Source of the DNA: Chloroflexota bacterium
GTDB taxonomy: Bacteria > Chloroflexota > Anaerolineae > Anaerolineales > Villigracilaceae
NCBI GenBank assembly: GCA_021796155.1
Contig: JAJYOO010000114.1
Coordinates: 1 to 7,254 of the forward strand
Length of the DNA stretch: 7,254 nt
Direction: 5' to 3'
In this document: piece after piece, positions 1 to 5,746 of the stretch
Numbering within the stretch: position 1 is the first letter of the stretch
Layout of the letters: each line of letters starts with the position of its first letter
Made by a program: the position numbers and the translations under genes
Notes under the pieces: generated by a model
Database searches by the model: none
The model's input: the letters and a program-made list of their open reading frames with translations, nothing else
What the model was told of the DNA's origin: nothing

Positions 1-180
1 ACCGCCAGATGGAAGCATCCAATCCAGAATGACCAGATCGGGCGTATGGTCGCGCGCAAGAATCAAGCCCGTGCGGCCATCGGTTGATGTGTCAACCGTG
101 TAACCTTCATACGCGAGGCCACGCTGCAGCAATTTGAGAATTGCCTGGTCGTCTTCGATGATCAAAATCCGCTCATTCAT
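1..180 (-). CDS. Response regulator, receiver domain (partial, 3' part outside the window)
   Basis: The visible 60 codons are the N-terminal half of a CheY-like receiver domain, the phosphorylation switch of a two-component system. It starts [11 protein letters not shown], with the acidic pair D10-D11 that binds Mg2+. It continues through an amphipathic helix (about residues 13-24) to the phosphoacceptor D53 in LVILDWMLP. The spacing and the DWMLP motif resemble OmpR-family regulators, but the output domain lies beyond the left edge, so the subfamily and DNA-binding type cannot be told. The ATG at 180 is preceded by GGGAG at a suitable distance. The gene is divergent from the sugar transferase at 240. 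No partner histidine kinase is visible. Confidence 0.93.
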   Translation of the reverse strand, partial: MNERILIIEDDQAILKLLQRGLAYEGYTVDTSTDGRTGLILARDHTPDLVILDWMLPSGG

Positions 181-239
181 TAGACACTCTCCCGCCCAAA
201 ATATACCATATTTCCTCCTTCCATTTGGGATGAGGTAGA
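181..239. promoter_or_regulatory. Divergent intergenic region with a possible extended -10 for the response regulator
   Basis: This 59-bp spacer separates two divergent genes and must hold start signals for both. On the minus strand, TGGTATATT (208 to 200) resembles an extended -10 element. It would start transcripts near 193, giving a leader of about 12 nt that carries GGGAG. No good -35 box is seen. On the plus strand, GAGG at 232-235 is the likely ribosome binding site of the sugar transferase. No convincing plus-strand promoter was found. The promoter call is by eye only. Confidence 0.3.
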
Positions 240-851
240 ATGTTCAACATGCCAGCCAGCAAGCGGACATTTGATTTGGTCGTGGTCACTTTTGGACTCA
301 TCATTCTCTCGCCGATCATTTTGTTGATCGCGATTCTTGTTCGCGTCTTTCTCGGATCACCGATTTTATTCCGCCAAACGAGGCCGGGTTACAAAGGGAA
401 GCCTTTCACCGTTTACAAATTCCGCACGATGAACAATGCCCGCGATGACAAAGGGAATCTTCTCCCCGACTCAGCGCGTCTGACTCACTTTGGACGGTTT
501 TTGCGTTCCCTGAGCTTGGATGAACTACCGGAGCTTTTCAACATCCTACTCGGCGACATGAGCCTCGTCGGCCCGCGCCCCTTGCTGATGGAATATCTGC
601 CACTTTATTCGCCCGAGCAAATGCGGCGTCATGATGTTTATCCTGGCCTGACGGGCTGGGCGCAGATCAATGGCCGTAATGCGATCACCTGGCCTGATAA
701 ATTCAAATTGGATGTTTGGTACGTTGACCACTGGTCATTCTGGCTGGACATAAAAATATTATTTCTGAGTGTATGGAAAGTCATCACGCGCGAGGGCGTC
801 AGCCAGCCGGGACAAGCTACGACAGAATATTTTATGGGAAACAAGGATTGA
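240..851 (+). CDS. Monotopic phosphoglycosyl transferase (bacterial sugar transferase, PglC/WcaJ type)
   Basis: This 203-aa protein belongs to the bacterial sugar transferase family. These enzymes move a phosphosugar from a nucleotide-sugar onto undecaprenyl phosphate, the first membrane step of exopolysaccharide, O-antigen or glycoprotein glycan synthesis. At the N terminus KRTFDL leads into a hydrophobic segment (residues 11-35) broken by S24-P25, the Ser-Pro kink typical of the re-entrant helix. Then come KFRTM (60-64), the catalytic Asp-Glu dyad D94-E95 in [20 protein letters not shown] (105-114) and [12 protein letters not shown] (135-146). The length matches the minimal PglC-like form and lacks the extra N-terminal membrane helices of WcaJ/WbaP. 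ATG 240 follows GAGG by 4 nt; an in-frame ATG at 249 is a possible alternative. The sugar specificity cannot be read from the sequence, and no other glycan genes are in view. Confidence 0.93.
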   Translation: MFNMPASKRTFDLVVVTFGLIILSPIILLIAILVRVFLGSPILFRQTRPGYKGKPFTVYKFRTMNNARDDKGNLLPDSARLTHFGRFLRSLSLDELPELFNILLGDMSLVGPRPLLMEYLPLYSPEQMRRHDVYPGLTGWAQINGRNAITWPDKFKLDVWYVDHWSFWLDIKILFLSVWKVITREGVSQPGQATTEYFMGNKD

Positions 852-875
852 CATTTATTTCCCGCCGCGTATAAT
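848..875 (+). promoter_or_regulatory. Consensus sigma-70 promoter for the serS T-box leader
   Basis: TTGACA at 848-853 and TATAAT at 870-875 both match the sigma-70 consensus exactly and are separated by 16 bp. Transcription would start near 882, about ten bases before Stem I of the T-box. The -35 hexamer overlaps the TGA stop codon of the sugar transferase (849-851), so the serS unit has its own start immediately behind that gene. Such a strong promoter fits a gene controlled by attenuation rather than by initiation. Confidence 0.85.
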
Positions 876-1115
876 CTTTTCAACAAAACCGCGCGAAGAC
901 AAGTAATCATGAAACCGTTCAGAGAGCCGTCGGCTAGTGCGAGACGGTCAGCCCAATGATGAAATCCCCTTCGCCTTGAACGAAGTGACGCCTCTGGCGT
1001 CACGAAGTCGAAAGGTTCCCTCGCAAAAACGAAATTTGTTGTAAGAGGGACGGGAGTTGCCCGTTACAGCTCTTCCAAAGGTAGTAATGCAAAATGGTTT
1101 TGTATTACTACAAAA

Positions 1116-1148
1116 GCAGGTGGCACCACGAGACGCCCCTCGTCCTGC
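1116..1148 (+). promoter_or_regulatory. T-box antiterminator hairpin with tRNA acceptor-end bulge
   Basis: GCAGG (1116-1120) pairs with CCTGC (1144-1148) and ACGAG (1128-1132) with CTCGT (1139-1143). They flank the seven-base bulge TGGCACC (1121-1127). In T-boxes the bulge sequence UGGN pairs with the free NCCA end of uncharged tRNA. Here N is C, which matches the G73 discriminator base usual in bacterial tRNA-Ser. This is independent support for the serine specificity given by the UCC specifier. Confidence 0.92.
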
Positions 1149-1170
1149 AAATGGATCGGGGCGTTATTTC
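1133..1170 (+). terminator. Intrinsic terminator of the serS T-box (attenuator)
   Basis: ACGCCCC (1133-1139) pairs with GGGGCGT (1158-1164) in a GC-rich 7-bp stem. It can be extended by TCC/GGA across a small internal loop. The stem is followed by TATTTCATT, a short and imperfect U-rich tract. The terminator uses the bases that form the antiterminator loop, and its folding pulls away C1139 and the 3' arm, so the two hairpins exclude each other as expected for T-box attenuation. Confidence 0.85.
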
Positions 1171-1174
1171 ATTA

Positions 1175-1235
1175 ACCACAAAGCACACAAAGATTCACAA
1201 AGGTTTTCTTTGTGTTACTTCGTGACCTTTGTGGT
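1175..1235 (+). repeat. CACAAAG-type dispersed inverted repeat between attenuator and serS
   Basis: ACCACAAAG (1175-1183) is matched by CTTTGTGGT (1227-1235), and inside it CACAAAG (1196-1202) pairs with CTTTGTG (1208-1214) around a GTTTT loop. The AACCACAAAGCACACAAAG style of sequence recurs as a non-coding dispersed repeat in many bacterial genomes (general knowledge, not searched here). It ends a few bases before the serS ribosome binding site, so it would form the last hairpin of the leader. It has no coding capacity of its own and is probably an inserted or expanded repeat. Confidence 0.65.
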
Positions 1236-1239
1236 AAAA

Positions 1240-1245
1240 AAGGAG
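1240..1245 (+). promoter_or_regulatory. serS ribosome binding site
   Basis: AAGGAG stands 5 nt before ATG 1251 and decides between this start and the in-frame one at 1212. It begins 4 bases after the CACAAAG-type inverted repeat ends. Confidence 0.8.
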
Positions 1246-1250
1246 CCAGA

Positions 1251-2519
1251 ATGCTTGACATCAATCTTATTCGCGAGCAGCCAGATGTTGTTCGTAAGGC
1301 GCTGAAAGACCGCCAGATGGACGCATCGCCTGTTGATGAGATCCTTCAATTGGATCAGAAACGCCGCGCGCTTTTGAACGAAGTTGAAAAAATGAAAGCG
1401 GAGCGAAATGCCGTATCCAAAGAAATAGGGAAAATGAAAGATGCGGCGGAGCGGGAAAAGAAAATCGTTGCCATGCGCGAAGTTGGCGACAAGATCAATG
1501 CATTGGATAACGAAGTCGCGGAAGTGGACACACAATTGAGCAGCGTCACAGCGACGATTCCGAACATCCCCGATCCGCGCACACCGTATGGAAAAGACGA
1601 CAGCGAAAATGTTGTCTTACGAACCGTTGGCGAACCGAAAGAATTTAATTTCCAGCCAAAGCCGCATTGGGACATTGGTCCCGCACTCGGCATCATTGAC
1701 TTTGAACGCGGCACGAAAATCACCGGCTCGCGCTTCTATGTTTTGAGCGGGCCCGGCGCGCGGCTGCAACGCGCATTGATTGCCTTCATGCTCGATCTTC
1801 ACATCCGCCAAGGCTACATGGAAAAATATTTGCCGTTCATGGTCAAAACTGAGACGGTGTTCGGTGCGGGACAACTTCCAAAGTTTGCCGACAATCTTTA
1901 TAAAGATCACGAGGAAGATTTTTATTTTGTGCCAACCGCCGAGGTTCCACTGACCGGTTTGCACATGAACGAAATTCTCAATGAGGCGGATCTGCCTTTG
2001 CGATACACGGCATACACGCCATGCTTCCGCCGCGAGAAAATGAGCGCCGGGCGCGATGTGCGCGGCATCAAACGCGGACATCAATTCGATAAGGTCGAGA
2101 TGTATATTTATTCCAAGCCCGATGAGTCAGATGCGTGGCTGGAGAAAATGCGTGAGCACGCGGAAGAAACCTGCAAGCAGCTTGGATTGCCTCATCGCGT
2201 CAAGCAGTTATGCACAGGCGACATCGGCTTTGGCGCGACAATGACATACGATATCGAAGTCTGGGCCCCGGGATGCAATGAGTGGCTCGAAGTTTCATCC
2301 GTTTCGAATGATACGGATTTCCAATCCCGCCGCGCAAACATCAAATATCGAAACGCCGATAAGAAGACGCGTTTCCTCCATACCTTGAACGGATCGGGTC
2401 TGGGACTCCCTCGAACCTTGATCGCCGTTATGGAAAACTATCAGCAGGCTGATGGCTCTATCGTCGTGCCAGACGCTCTCCGTCCGTGGATGGGCGGCGT
2501 GGATGTGATCAAGCCGTAG
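1251..2519 (+). CDS. serS: Seryl-tRNA synthetase
   Basis: This cytosolic class II aminoacyl-tRNA synthetase (422 aa, normal family length) charges tRNA-Ser with serine; it also serves tRNA-Sec where present. The N-terminal start [14 protein letters not shown] is typical. Residues about 28-100 form the long antiparallel coiled-coil arm that grips the long variable arm of tRNA-Ser. The catalytic core holds the serine-binding TAE (229-231), class II motif 2 ([12 protein letters not shown], 258-269, then HQFDKVEMY) and motif 3 ([19 protein letters not shown], 380-398) with its invariant arginine. ATG 1251 is chosen because AAGGAG (1240-1245) lies 5 nt upstream and family members begin here. An in-frame upstream start at 1212 lies inside the repeat. 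Expression is governed by the serine T-box in its leader. The gene is followed after 59 bp by a DUF456 gene with no terminator between, so some readthrough is possible. Confidence 0.98.
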   Translation: MLDINLIREQPDVVRKALKDRQMDASPVDEILQLDQKRRALLNEVEKMKAERNAVSKEIGKMKDAAEREKKIVAMREVGDKINALDNEVAEVDTQLSSVTATIPNIPDPRTPYGKDDSENVVLRTVGEPKEFNFQPKPHWDIGPALGIIDFERGTKITGSRFYVLSGPGARLQRALIAFMLDLHIRQGYMEKYLPFMVKTETVFGAGQLPKFADNLYKDHEEDFYFVPTAEVPLTGLHMNEILNEADLPLRYTAYTPCFRREKMSAGRDVRGIKRGHQFDKVEMYIYSKPDESDAWLEKMREHAEETCKQLGLPHRVKQLCTGDIGFGATMTYDIEVWAPGCNEWLEVSSVSNDTDFQSRRANIKYRNADKKTRFLHTLNGSGLGLPRTLIAVMENYQQADGSIVVPDALRPWMGGVDVIKP

Positions 2520-2556
2520 AACAAATGACGAACTCAAGCCACTGATAACAAGCAGC

Positions 2557-2562
2557 TATAAT
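2557..2562 (+). promoter_or_regulatory. Possible -10 box before the DUF456 gene
   Basis: TATAAT at 2557-2562 matches the -10 consensus exactly. A start near 2569 would give a leader of only about 10 nt before ATG 2579, which fits the missing Shine-Dalgarno sequence there. The -35 position holds TCAAGC, a poor match, and there is no extended -10. Without mapping this is only a candidate. Confidence 0.35.
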
Positions 2563-2578
2563 TTATCGTCACTAAATC

Positions 2579-3088
2579 ATGCCCTTCGACTTAGGTTTTT
2601 GGCTGCAAGTTGGAATCCAAACACTCACTCTCTTCGTGATGATCGTCGGCGTGGCGGGATTGATCATCCCCATCTTTCCCGGCTTGATCGTCATCTGGCT
2701 GGCTGCGCTGTTTTACGGGATTATCACATCCGGCTTCACGCTCAAAGGCTGGATCATCTTTATCCTCATCACTATTTTGGCGATCATCGGCAACGTAGTG
2801 GACAACATCTTCATGGGAGCCAAAGCGCGTCAAAGCGGCGCGGCATGGATTTCCATCCTGGTCAGTTATGCAGCCGGACTCATATGCAGTATCGCCTTTA
2901 CGCCGCTGATCGGAATCCTCGCTGCGCCCGCCGGTTTATTTCTGTCAGAGTTCATCCGCCGCCGCGATTGGCGCGGGGCGATCAAAGCTGTTGGCGCAAT
3001 GATGGTCGGATGGGGATGGTCGTTTGCGGTCAGGTTTATAATAGGTTTAGTAATGACAGGTCTATGGATGATCTGGGCCTGGACTTAA
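2579..3088 (+). CDS. DUF456 family integral membrane protein
   Basis: The 169-aa protein is almost wholly hydrophobic, with probable membrane segments near residues 11-30, 34-51, 56-76, 90-120 and 138-166. The glycine- and proline-rich first hairpin (GVAGLIIPIFPGLIVIW, 24-40), followed by an aromatic LFYG, resembles the G-x-lGs-hhPhhPG pattern of DUF456 proteins. The molecular function of that family is not established. The short RRRDWRG loop (127-133) is the main charged region, probably cytosolic. There is no clear Shine-Dalgarno sequence before ATG 2579. The next gene follows by 25 bp, so the two are likely co-transcribed. The family assignment is by pattern recognition only. Confidence 0.8.
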   Translation: MPFDLGFWLQVGIQTLTLFVMIVGVAGLIIPIFPGLIVIWLAALFYGIITSGFTLKGWIIFILITILAIIGNVVDNIFMGAKARQSGAAWISILVSYAAGLICSIAFTPLIGILAAPAGLFLSEFIRRRDWRGAIKAVGAMMVGWGWSFAVRFIIGLVMTGLWMIWAWT

Positions 3089-3113
3089 AAAAAATAACGC
3101 AAAGGAGAATCAT

Positions 3114-3392
3114 ATGCCCCCAATCGTAACTGATATTTTTGGCTTTCTCGGTTTTCTTCTCAGGGCGCTCGGCTTTCTCGTTCTTGGAGTAGCCGTTGGC
3201 CGCTTCTTTTTTGATAGCTTCAAAGGCGCTGAATGGCAGTTGAAGATTGCTTTGGCCCTCGGCTTCTTCGGCCTGCTCATCGGTCTGACCGACTTTGCTT
3301 CACCCGGCTCGGCAGGCGCGTTCGCACTCGGCGCAGGCGGCGCATATTTCTGGTCCATGATGCCGGCCAAACCCAGCGACGAATCCAAATAA
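3114..3392 (+). CDS. Small hydrophobic membrane protein, function unknown
   Basis: This 92-aa protein is not one I recognise. It has two or three hydrophobic segments (about residues 8-30, 43-62 and 66-82) with a short charged loop between the first two (FDSFKGAEWQLK). A small glycine/alanine-rich stretch GSAGAFALGAGGAY precedes a polar tail ending KPSDESK. AAAGGAG (3101-3107) lies 6 nt before ATG 3114, a strong ribosome binding site that supports a real gene. It follows the DUF456 gene by 25 bp and ends just before a strong terminator, so the two membrane proteins probably form a two-gene unit. No catalytic motif is visible. It may be a partner of the DUF456 protein, but that is inference from position alone. 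Confidence 0.75.
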   Translation: MPPIVTDIFGFLGFLLRALGFLVLGVAVGRFFFDSFKGAEWQLKIALALGFFGLLIGLTDFASPGSAGAFALGAGGAYFWSMMPAKPSDESK

Positions 3393-3399
3393 CGATCAA

Positions 3400-3443
3400 G
3401 ACAAAAAAACAAGCTTCCGAAATCGGAAGCTTGTTTTTTTGTC
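3400..3443. terminator. Bidirectional intrinsic terminator, perfect 21-bp inverted repeat
   Basis: Bases 3400-3420 and 3423-3443 are perfect inverted complements of 21 nt each. The GC-containing core is AAGCTTCCG/CGGAAGCTT. It is flanked by seven A on the left and seven T on the right, so each strand reads as a stable hairpin followed by a run of seven U. It lies between the convergent 3' ends at 3392 (plus) and 3465 (minus), so it can end transcription from both sides. Confidence 0.95.
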
Positions 3444-3464
3444 TGCATACAGTTTTGCGGGAAA

Positions 3465-3947
3465 TTATTTCTTCGCATCTTGCACAGCCTTAATTAGCAT
3501 GTCCAGAAATTTCTTTGCAATAAGTTCACATCCAAGTCCAATGAAAATGCTCCCGCGCTGTTCCAATGGAAGGTTATTTGTCATGCCTGTAAATTCGCCT
3601 GTCACTTCCACACCGGTATCCTGAATCAGCTTTGCCGTTTCACTTCTTGAATAATCAGTTACAACGATATTAGTTAGCTGGGCCGAAACAACTGATATTA
3701 CGCCTTTACCATCTTTGATTGCCCATACCAGCCAACGTGGTGTCAAAGCCACATCTGCAATAATAACCTCCGCACTGCCGAACAAACCTTTTTTGGTTTT
3801 CTCGTTTTTGGTCTCAATACATAAGGTCGCGTCTGAAAGGATCGCACCGAGATTGTACTGTTCGATATGTTTGTTGATCGCCGCAATTGCCTCCGGCAAA
3901 AAATCATTCAAAGAACATTCGTGCGTGGATCGTTTCCAATCGCCCAT
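3465..3947 (-). CDS. Conserved-looking hypothetical protein at the end of the peptidase operon
   Basis: This 160-aa protein is not one I recognise. It has no signal peptide and no long membrane helix, so it is probably cytosolic. The middle (about residues 34-120) looks like alternating beta strands, for example VIIADVALTPRWLVWAIKD and GVISVVSAQLTNIVVTDY. The C-terminal part (about 140-160) looks like an amphipathic helix ending AKK. The strand pattern with R-W-L-V-W-A followed by a turn loosely recalls bacterial PH-like domains, but that is only an impression. Its ATG at 3947 is separated by two bases from the stop codon of the M42 gene (3950-3952). It has only a weak ribosome binding site (GTGAG), so translation is probably coupled to that gene. 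It is the last gene before the bidirectional terminator. Confidence 0.7.
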   Translation of the reverse strand: MGDWKRSTHECSLNDFLPEAIAAINKHIEQYNLGAILSDATLCIETKNEKTKKGLFGSAEVIIADVALTPRWLVWAIKDGKGVISVVSAQLTNIVVTDYSRSETAKLIQDTGVEVTGEFTGMTNNLPLEQRGSIFIGLGCELIAKKFLDMLIKAVQDAKK

Positions 3948-3949
3948 CG

Positions 3950-4951
3950 CTACAGGCTCACTTTTGATTTTAGCAAAGCCATCAACAAACGCACGCTGTT
4001 TTCCATATCGTCCATATCAACCATTTCGGACGGCGAATGGACATAACGCGCTGGAATGCTGACGCCCCCCGTTGCAATACCGGCCCGCTCAACTTGAATG
4101 GCGCGCGCATCTGTGGAACCTACAATCAAAATCTCACGTTGATATGGGATCTTATTCTTTTCGGCGGTCTTCACCATCCATGATACAACGCGCGGATCGG
4201 CCAACATGCTGGCATCCTTGATCTTGATCGCCGGACCACTGCCCAATGCCACTTCCATCTTGCGTCCCATCGGCGTATCGCCGGTAGGCGTTACATCCAC
4301 AGCAATCGCGACGTCAGGGTCAATTCCATAGGCCGCGGGACCGGAGCCGCGCGTCCCAACCTCCTCCTGCACGGTAAAGACAAAATACACTTCGTTCGGC
4401 CCAGGCTTGAAGCGGCGCATCGTTTCGATGAGCACCGCCACACCTGACCGGTCGTCCAGCGATTTCGCAACGACGCGTTTTCCCAAATCCAGAAACGGAC
4501 GTTCAAAGGCGGCCACATCTCCAAGTTTGACAGGACAATCCTTTGCGCTCGTTGCTCCAACATCAATGAACATTTTATCCAGCGGTGGAGTCTCACGAAA
4601 ATTCGATAAGATCTCATTATTGATTACACCCGCTGTTCCGTTCATAAAACGGACGCGGCCTGAAGGCGCATACCGTCCAAACACAGCGCCAACATTGCTG
4701 AAACGGACGAAACCTTTCTCGTCCACATGCGTCACCATCAAACCGATCTCATCCATGTGCGCGGCGACCATGATACGTTTTCCACCCTGAGCGCCAGTCC
4801 AAGGGCCTTTGCGCGCGATCAAATTCCCCAACACATCCACGCGTATTTCATCTGCGAATTCTTTGATCTCTTTTCGAATCACATCGCGGATTGCATCTTC
4901 AAATCCAGATGGACTGAATGTATTCGTCAACTTTTCGATAAGTGCTTTCAT
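3950..4951 (-). CDS. M42 family metallo-aminopeptidase (second complete copy in operon order)
   Basis: This 333-aa protein is a member of peptidase family M42 (TET aminopeptidase, glutamyl aminopeptidase/FrvX-like). These enzymes form large self-compartmented cytosolic complexes with two metal ions per site and remove N-terminal residues from peptides. The expected residues are in order: H65 in AAHMDEIG, D166-D167 in KSLDDRSG, the catalytic E196 and ligand E197 in VQEEVGTRG, D219 in VAIAVDVTP and H305 in RYVHSPSE. Region 72-150 is the dimerisation domain inserted in the catalytic fold. ATG 4951 is chosen because AAGGAAG (4962 to 4956) precedes it and the protein then starts MKALIEKLTNTFSPSGFE, the family's usual start. 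The longer reading frame to 5011 would overlap the S51 gene. It lies 13 nt behind the S51 gene and 2 nt ahead of the unknown gene. Confidence 0.94.
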   Translation of the reverse strand: MKALIEKLTNTFSPSGFEDAIRDVIRKEIKEFADEIRVDVLGNLIARKGPWTGAQGGKRIMVAAHMDEIGLMVTHVDEKGFVRFSNVGAVFGRYAPSGRVRFMNGTAGVINNEILSNFRETPPLDKMFIDVGATSAKDCPVKLGDVAAFERPFLDLGKRVVAKSLDDRSGVAVLIETMRRFKPGPNEVYFVFTVQEEVGTRGSGPAAYGIDPDVAIAVDVTPTGDTPMGRKMEVALGSGPAIKIKDASMLADPRVVSWMVKTAEKNKIPYQREILIVGSTDARAIQVERAGIATGGVSIPARYVHSPSEMVDMDDMENSVRLLMALLKSKVSL

Positions 4952-4964
4952 AACGCTTCCTTGT

Positions 4965-5680
4965 TCAAAATTGCAGCGATACGATTTCGCCCGCTGAATA
5001 GGTCTTCGCACTGTTGCGCGTCATCACATGGACTTTGCTCTTACCCATTGCTTTCCATTCGCCGCCAAGTTTTCCAACCAGCGCAGTATTTTCATCAACG
5101 CCGATCATCAGTTGTTCGTCCTTCATGCGCTTGCGTAACAAATTTACGAACGGTTTGAACGGGCCGGAACGGTCGAAGTGCGGCATCACATAATCGGCAG
5201 GTACAATGCCAAAGCCATCCGCTCCATTCATGCTCCATTGCCTGAAATTCGGGAGATGCTTTCCGAGGATCATCGCGCCCGCCGAACATCCGGCATAGAC
5301 CGCGCCGCGCGACCAGGCTTTTTGTGCAGCAGCCCAGGCGCGGCTTCCATTCATCGTTTCAAAAAGATAAATGGGGTTGCCGCCGGAAAAATAAATCAAA
5401 TCCGCCGACTCGAGAATCGATTCGTATTGTGGATCATCCGCCGACGCACGATCAATAATGTTGAGCGCGTGGACTTCCGCACCAAGCGCTCGAAAATGTT
5501 CCACGCCCATTCGCGACCAGCGCCCCACACTCTCGTCTCCTTCTTGACCCGCGCTGTGGGCAAACAAACGACGCGCGGTACGCGTCCGTCAGCCTTGACC
5601 GAGTCAAGCAAGTAACGATCCACATCGTCCATCACGGACAGATATTCACCTGCACCAACTAAAGCAATCAAACCTTTCAT
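4965..5680 (-). pseudogene. S51 family serine peptidase (dipeptidase E/cyanophycinase-like), broken by a 1-nt frameshift
   Basis: Two reading frames together encode one protein of about 238 aa. The first (5680 to 5552) gives MKGLIALVGAGEYLSVMDD to VVCLPTA, residues 1-43. The second (5552 to 4965) carries on with AGQEGDESVGRWSRMGVEHF. Restoring one G near 5551-5552 would give LPTAAGQEG, as expected in the family. The second part holds GGN (SGGNPIYLFE), the nucleophile in GCSAGAMIL (S133 after repair) and MPHFD with the likely catalytic histidine. GGN resembles dipeptidase E, which cuts Asp-X dipeptides, more than cyanophycinase; substrate is inference. AGAGGT stands 5 nt before ATG 5680. No slippery heptamer is visible at the shift. 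It may be a real recent mutation or a sequencing or assembly error. As written, translation ends at 5396 in an unrelated tail. Its neighbours are M42 genes on both sides. Confidence 0.88.
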
Positions 5681-5692
5681 AGTTACCTCTGC

Positions 5693-5718
5693 GTAGCCAC
5701 GCTTGAAGCGTGACCTAC
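5693..5718. repeat. Palindromic intergenic repeat (CACGCT/AGCGTG hairpin)
   Basis: GTAG (5693-5696) is matched by CTAC (5715-5718), and CACGCT (5698-5703) by AGCGTG (5707-5712) around a TGA loop, making an imperfect 26-bp palindrome. It lies in the 66-bp gap between an M42 stop and the S51 start. On the minus strand it ends about 5 nt before the S51 ribosome binding site. It has the look of a short dispersed REP-like palindrome rather than a terminator, as no T run follows on either strand. Confidence 0.6.
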
Positions 5719-5746
5719 ATTTCAATAAGTCACAAATCGAATGCAA

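Larger units (their letters stand above)
893..1170 (+). promoter_or_regulatory. Serine-specific T-box riboswitch (tRNA-sensing transcription attenuator) of serS
   Basis: T-box leaders bind uncharged tRNA and let transcription continue when the matching amino acid is short. Stem I closes with GCGAAG (893-898) and CTTCGC (969-974). It holds the loop E pair AGTA (902-905)/GAA (961-963), ATCAT (906-910)/ATGAT (956-960), the AGAGAG bulge region (921-926) and an apical stem CCGTC (927-931)/GACGG (943-947). The specifier after GAA-A is TCC (965-967), a serine codon. A stem TCCCTC (1017-1022)/GAGGGA (1045-1050) could be Stem II. ACGGG/CCCGT (1050-1064) can form a pseudoknot by its loop AGTTG (1055-1059) with CAGCT (1067-1071), as in Stem IIA/B. 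Stem III is a 14-bp hairpin (1081-1111). The T-box core AGGTGGCACCACGAG lies at 1118-1132. Stem I is compact at about 82 nt. The structures were paired by eye, not folded by program. Confidence 0.95.

Noticed and set aside
638..1003. 121-aa minus-strand reading frame antisense to the sugar transferase end and T-box
   Set aside because: It has no ribosome binding site or recognisable motif, and the region is fully explained by the gene end, promoter and T-box Stem I.
1212..1250. Longer serS start at 1212
   Set aside because: It adds 13 residues encoded by the inverted repeat and lacks a ribosome binding site, while ATG 1251 has AAGGAG and a family-typical N terminus.
1057..1305. 82-aa plus-strand reading frame across the T-box and repeat
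   Set aside because: The [14 protein letters not shown] translation is the usual product of reading the CACAAAG repeat; the region is non-coding RNA.
2599..3129. 176-aa plus-strand reading frame overlapping the DUF456 gene
   Set aside because: Its composition is rich in His, Arg and Ser with no coherent segments. It is a shadow of the membrane protein gene.
4952..5011. Longer start for the M42 gene at 5011
   Set aside because: It would overlap the end of the S51 gene and add 20 residues unlike the family. ATG 4951 has a good ribosome binding site.
5396..5551. Separate gene from the first frame of the S51 locus
   Set aside because: After the break this frame gives an arginine-rich tail without family similarity, while the other frame continues the S51 protein exactly.
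5545..5560. Programmed -1 frameshift in the S51 gene
   Set aside because: No X XXY YYZ slippery sequence is visible at the junction, and a simple one-base loss explains the shift; only conservation in relatives would revive the idea.
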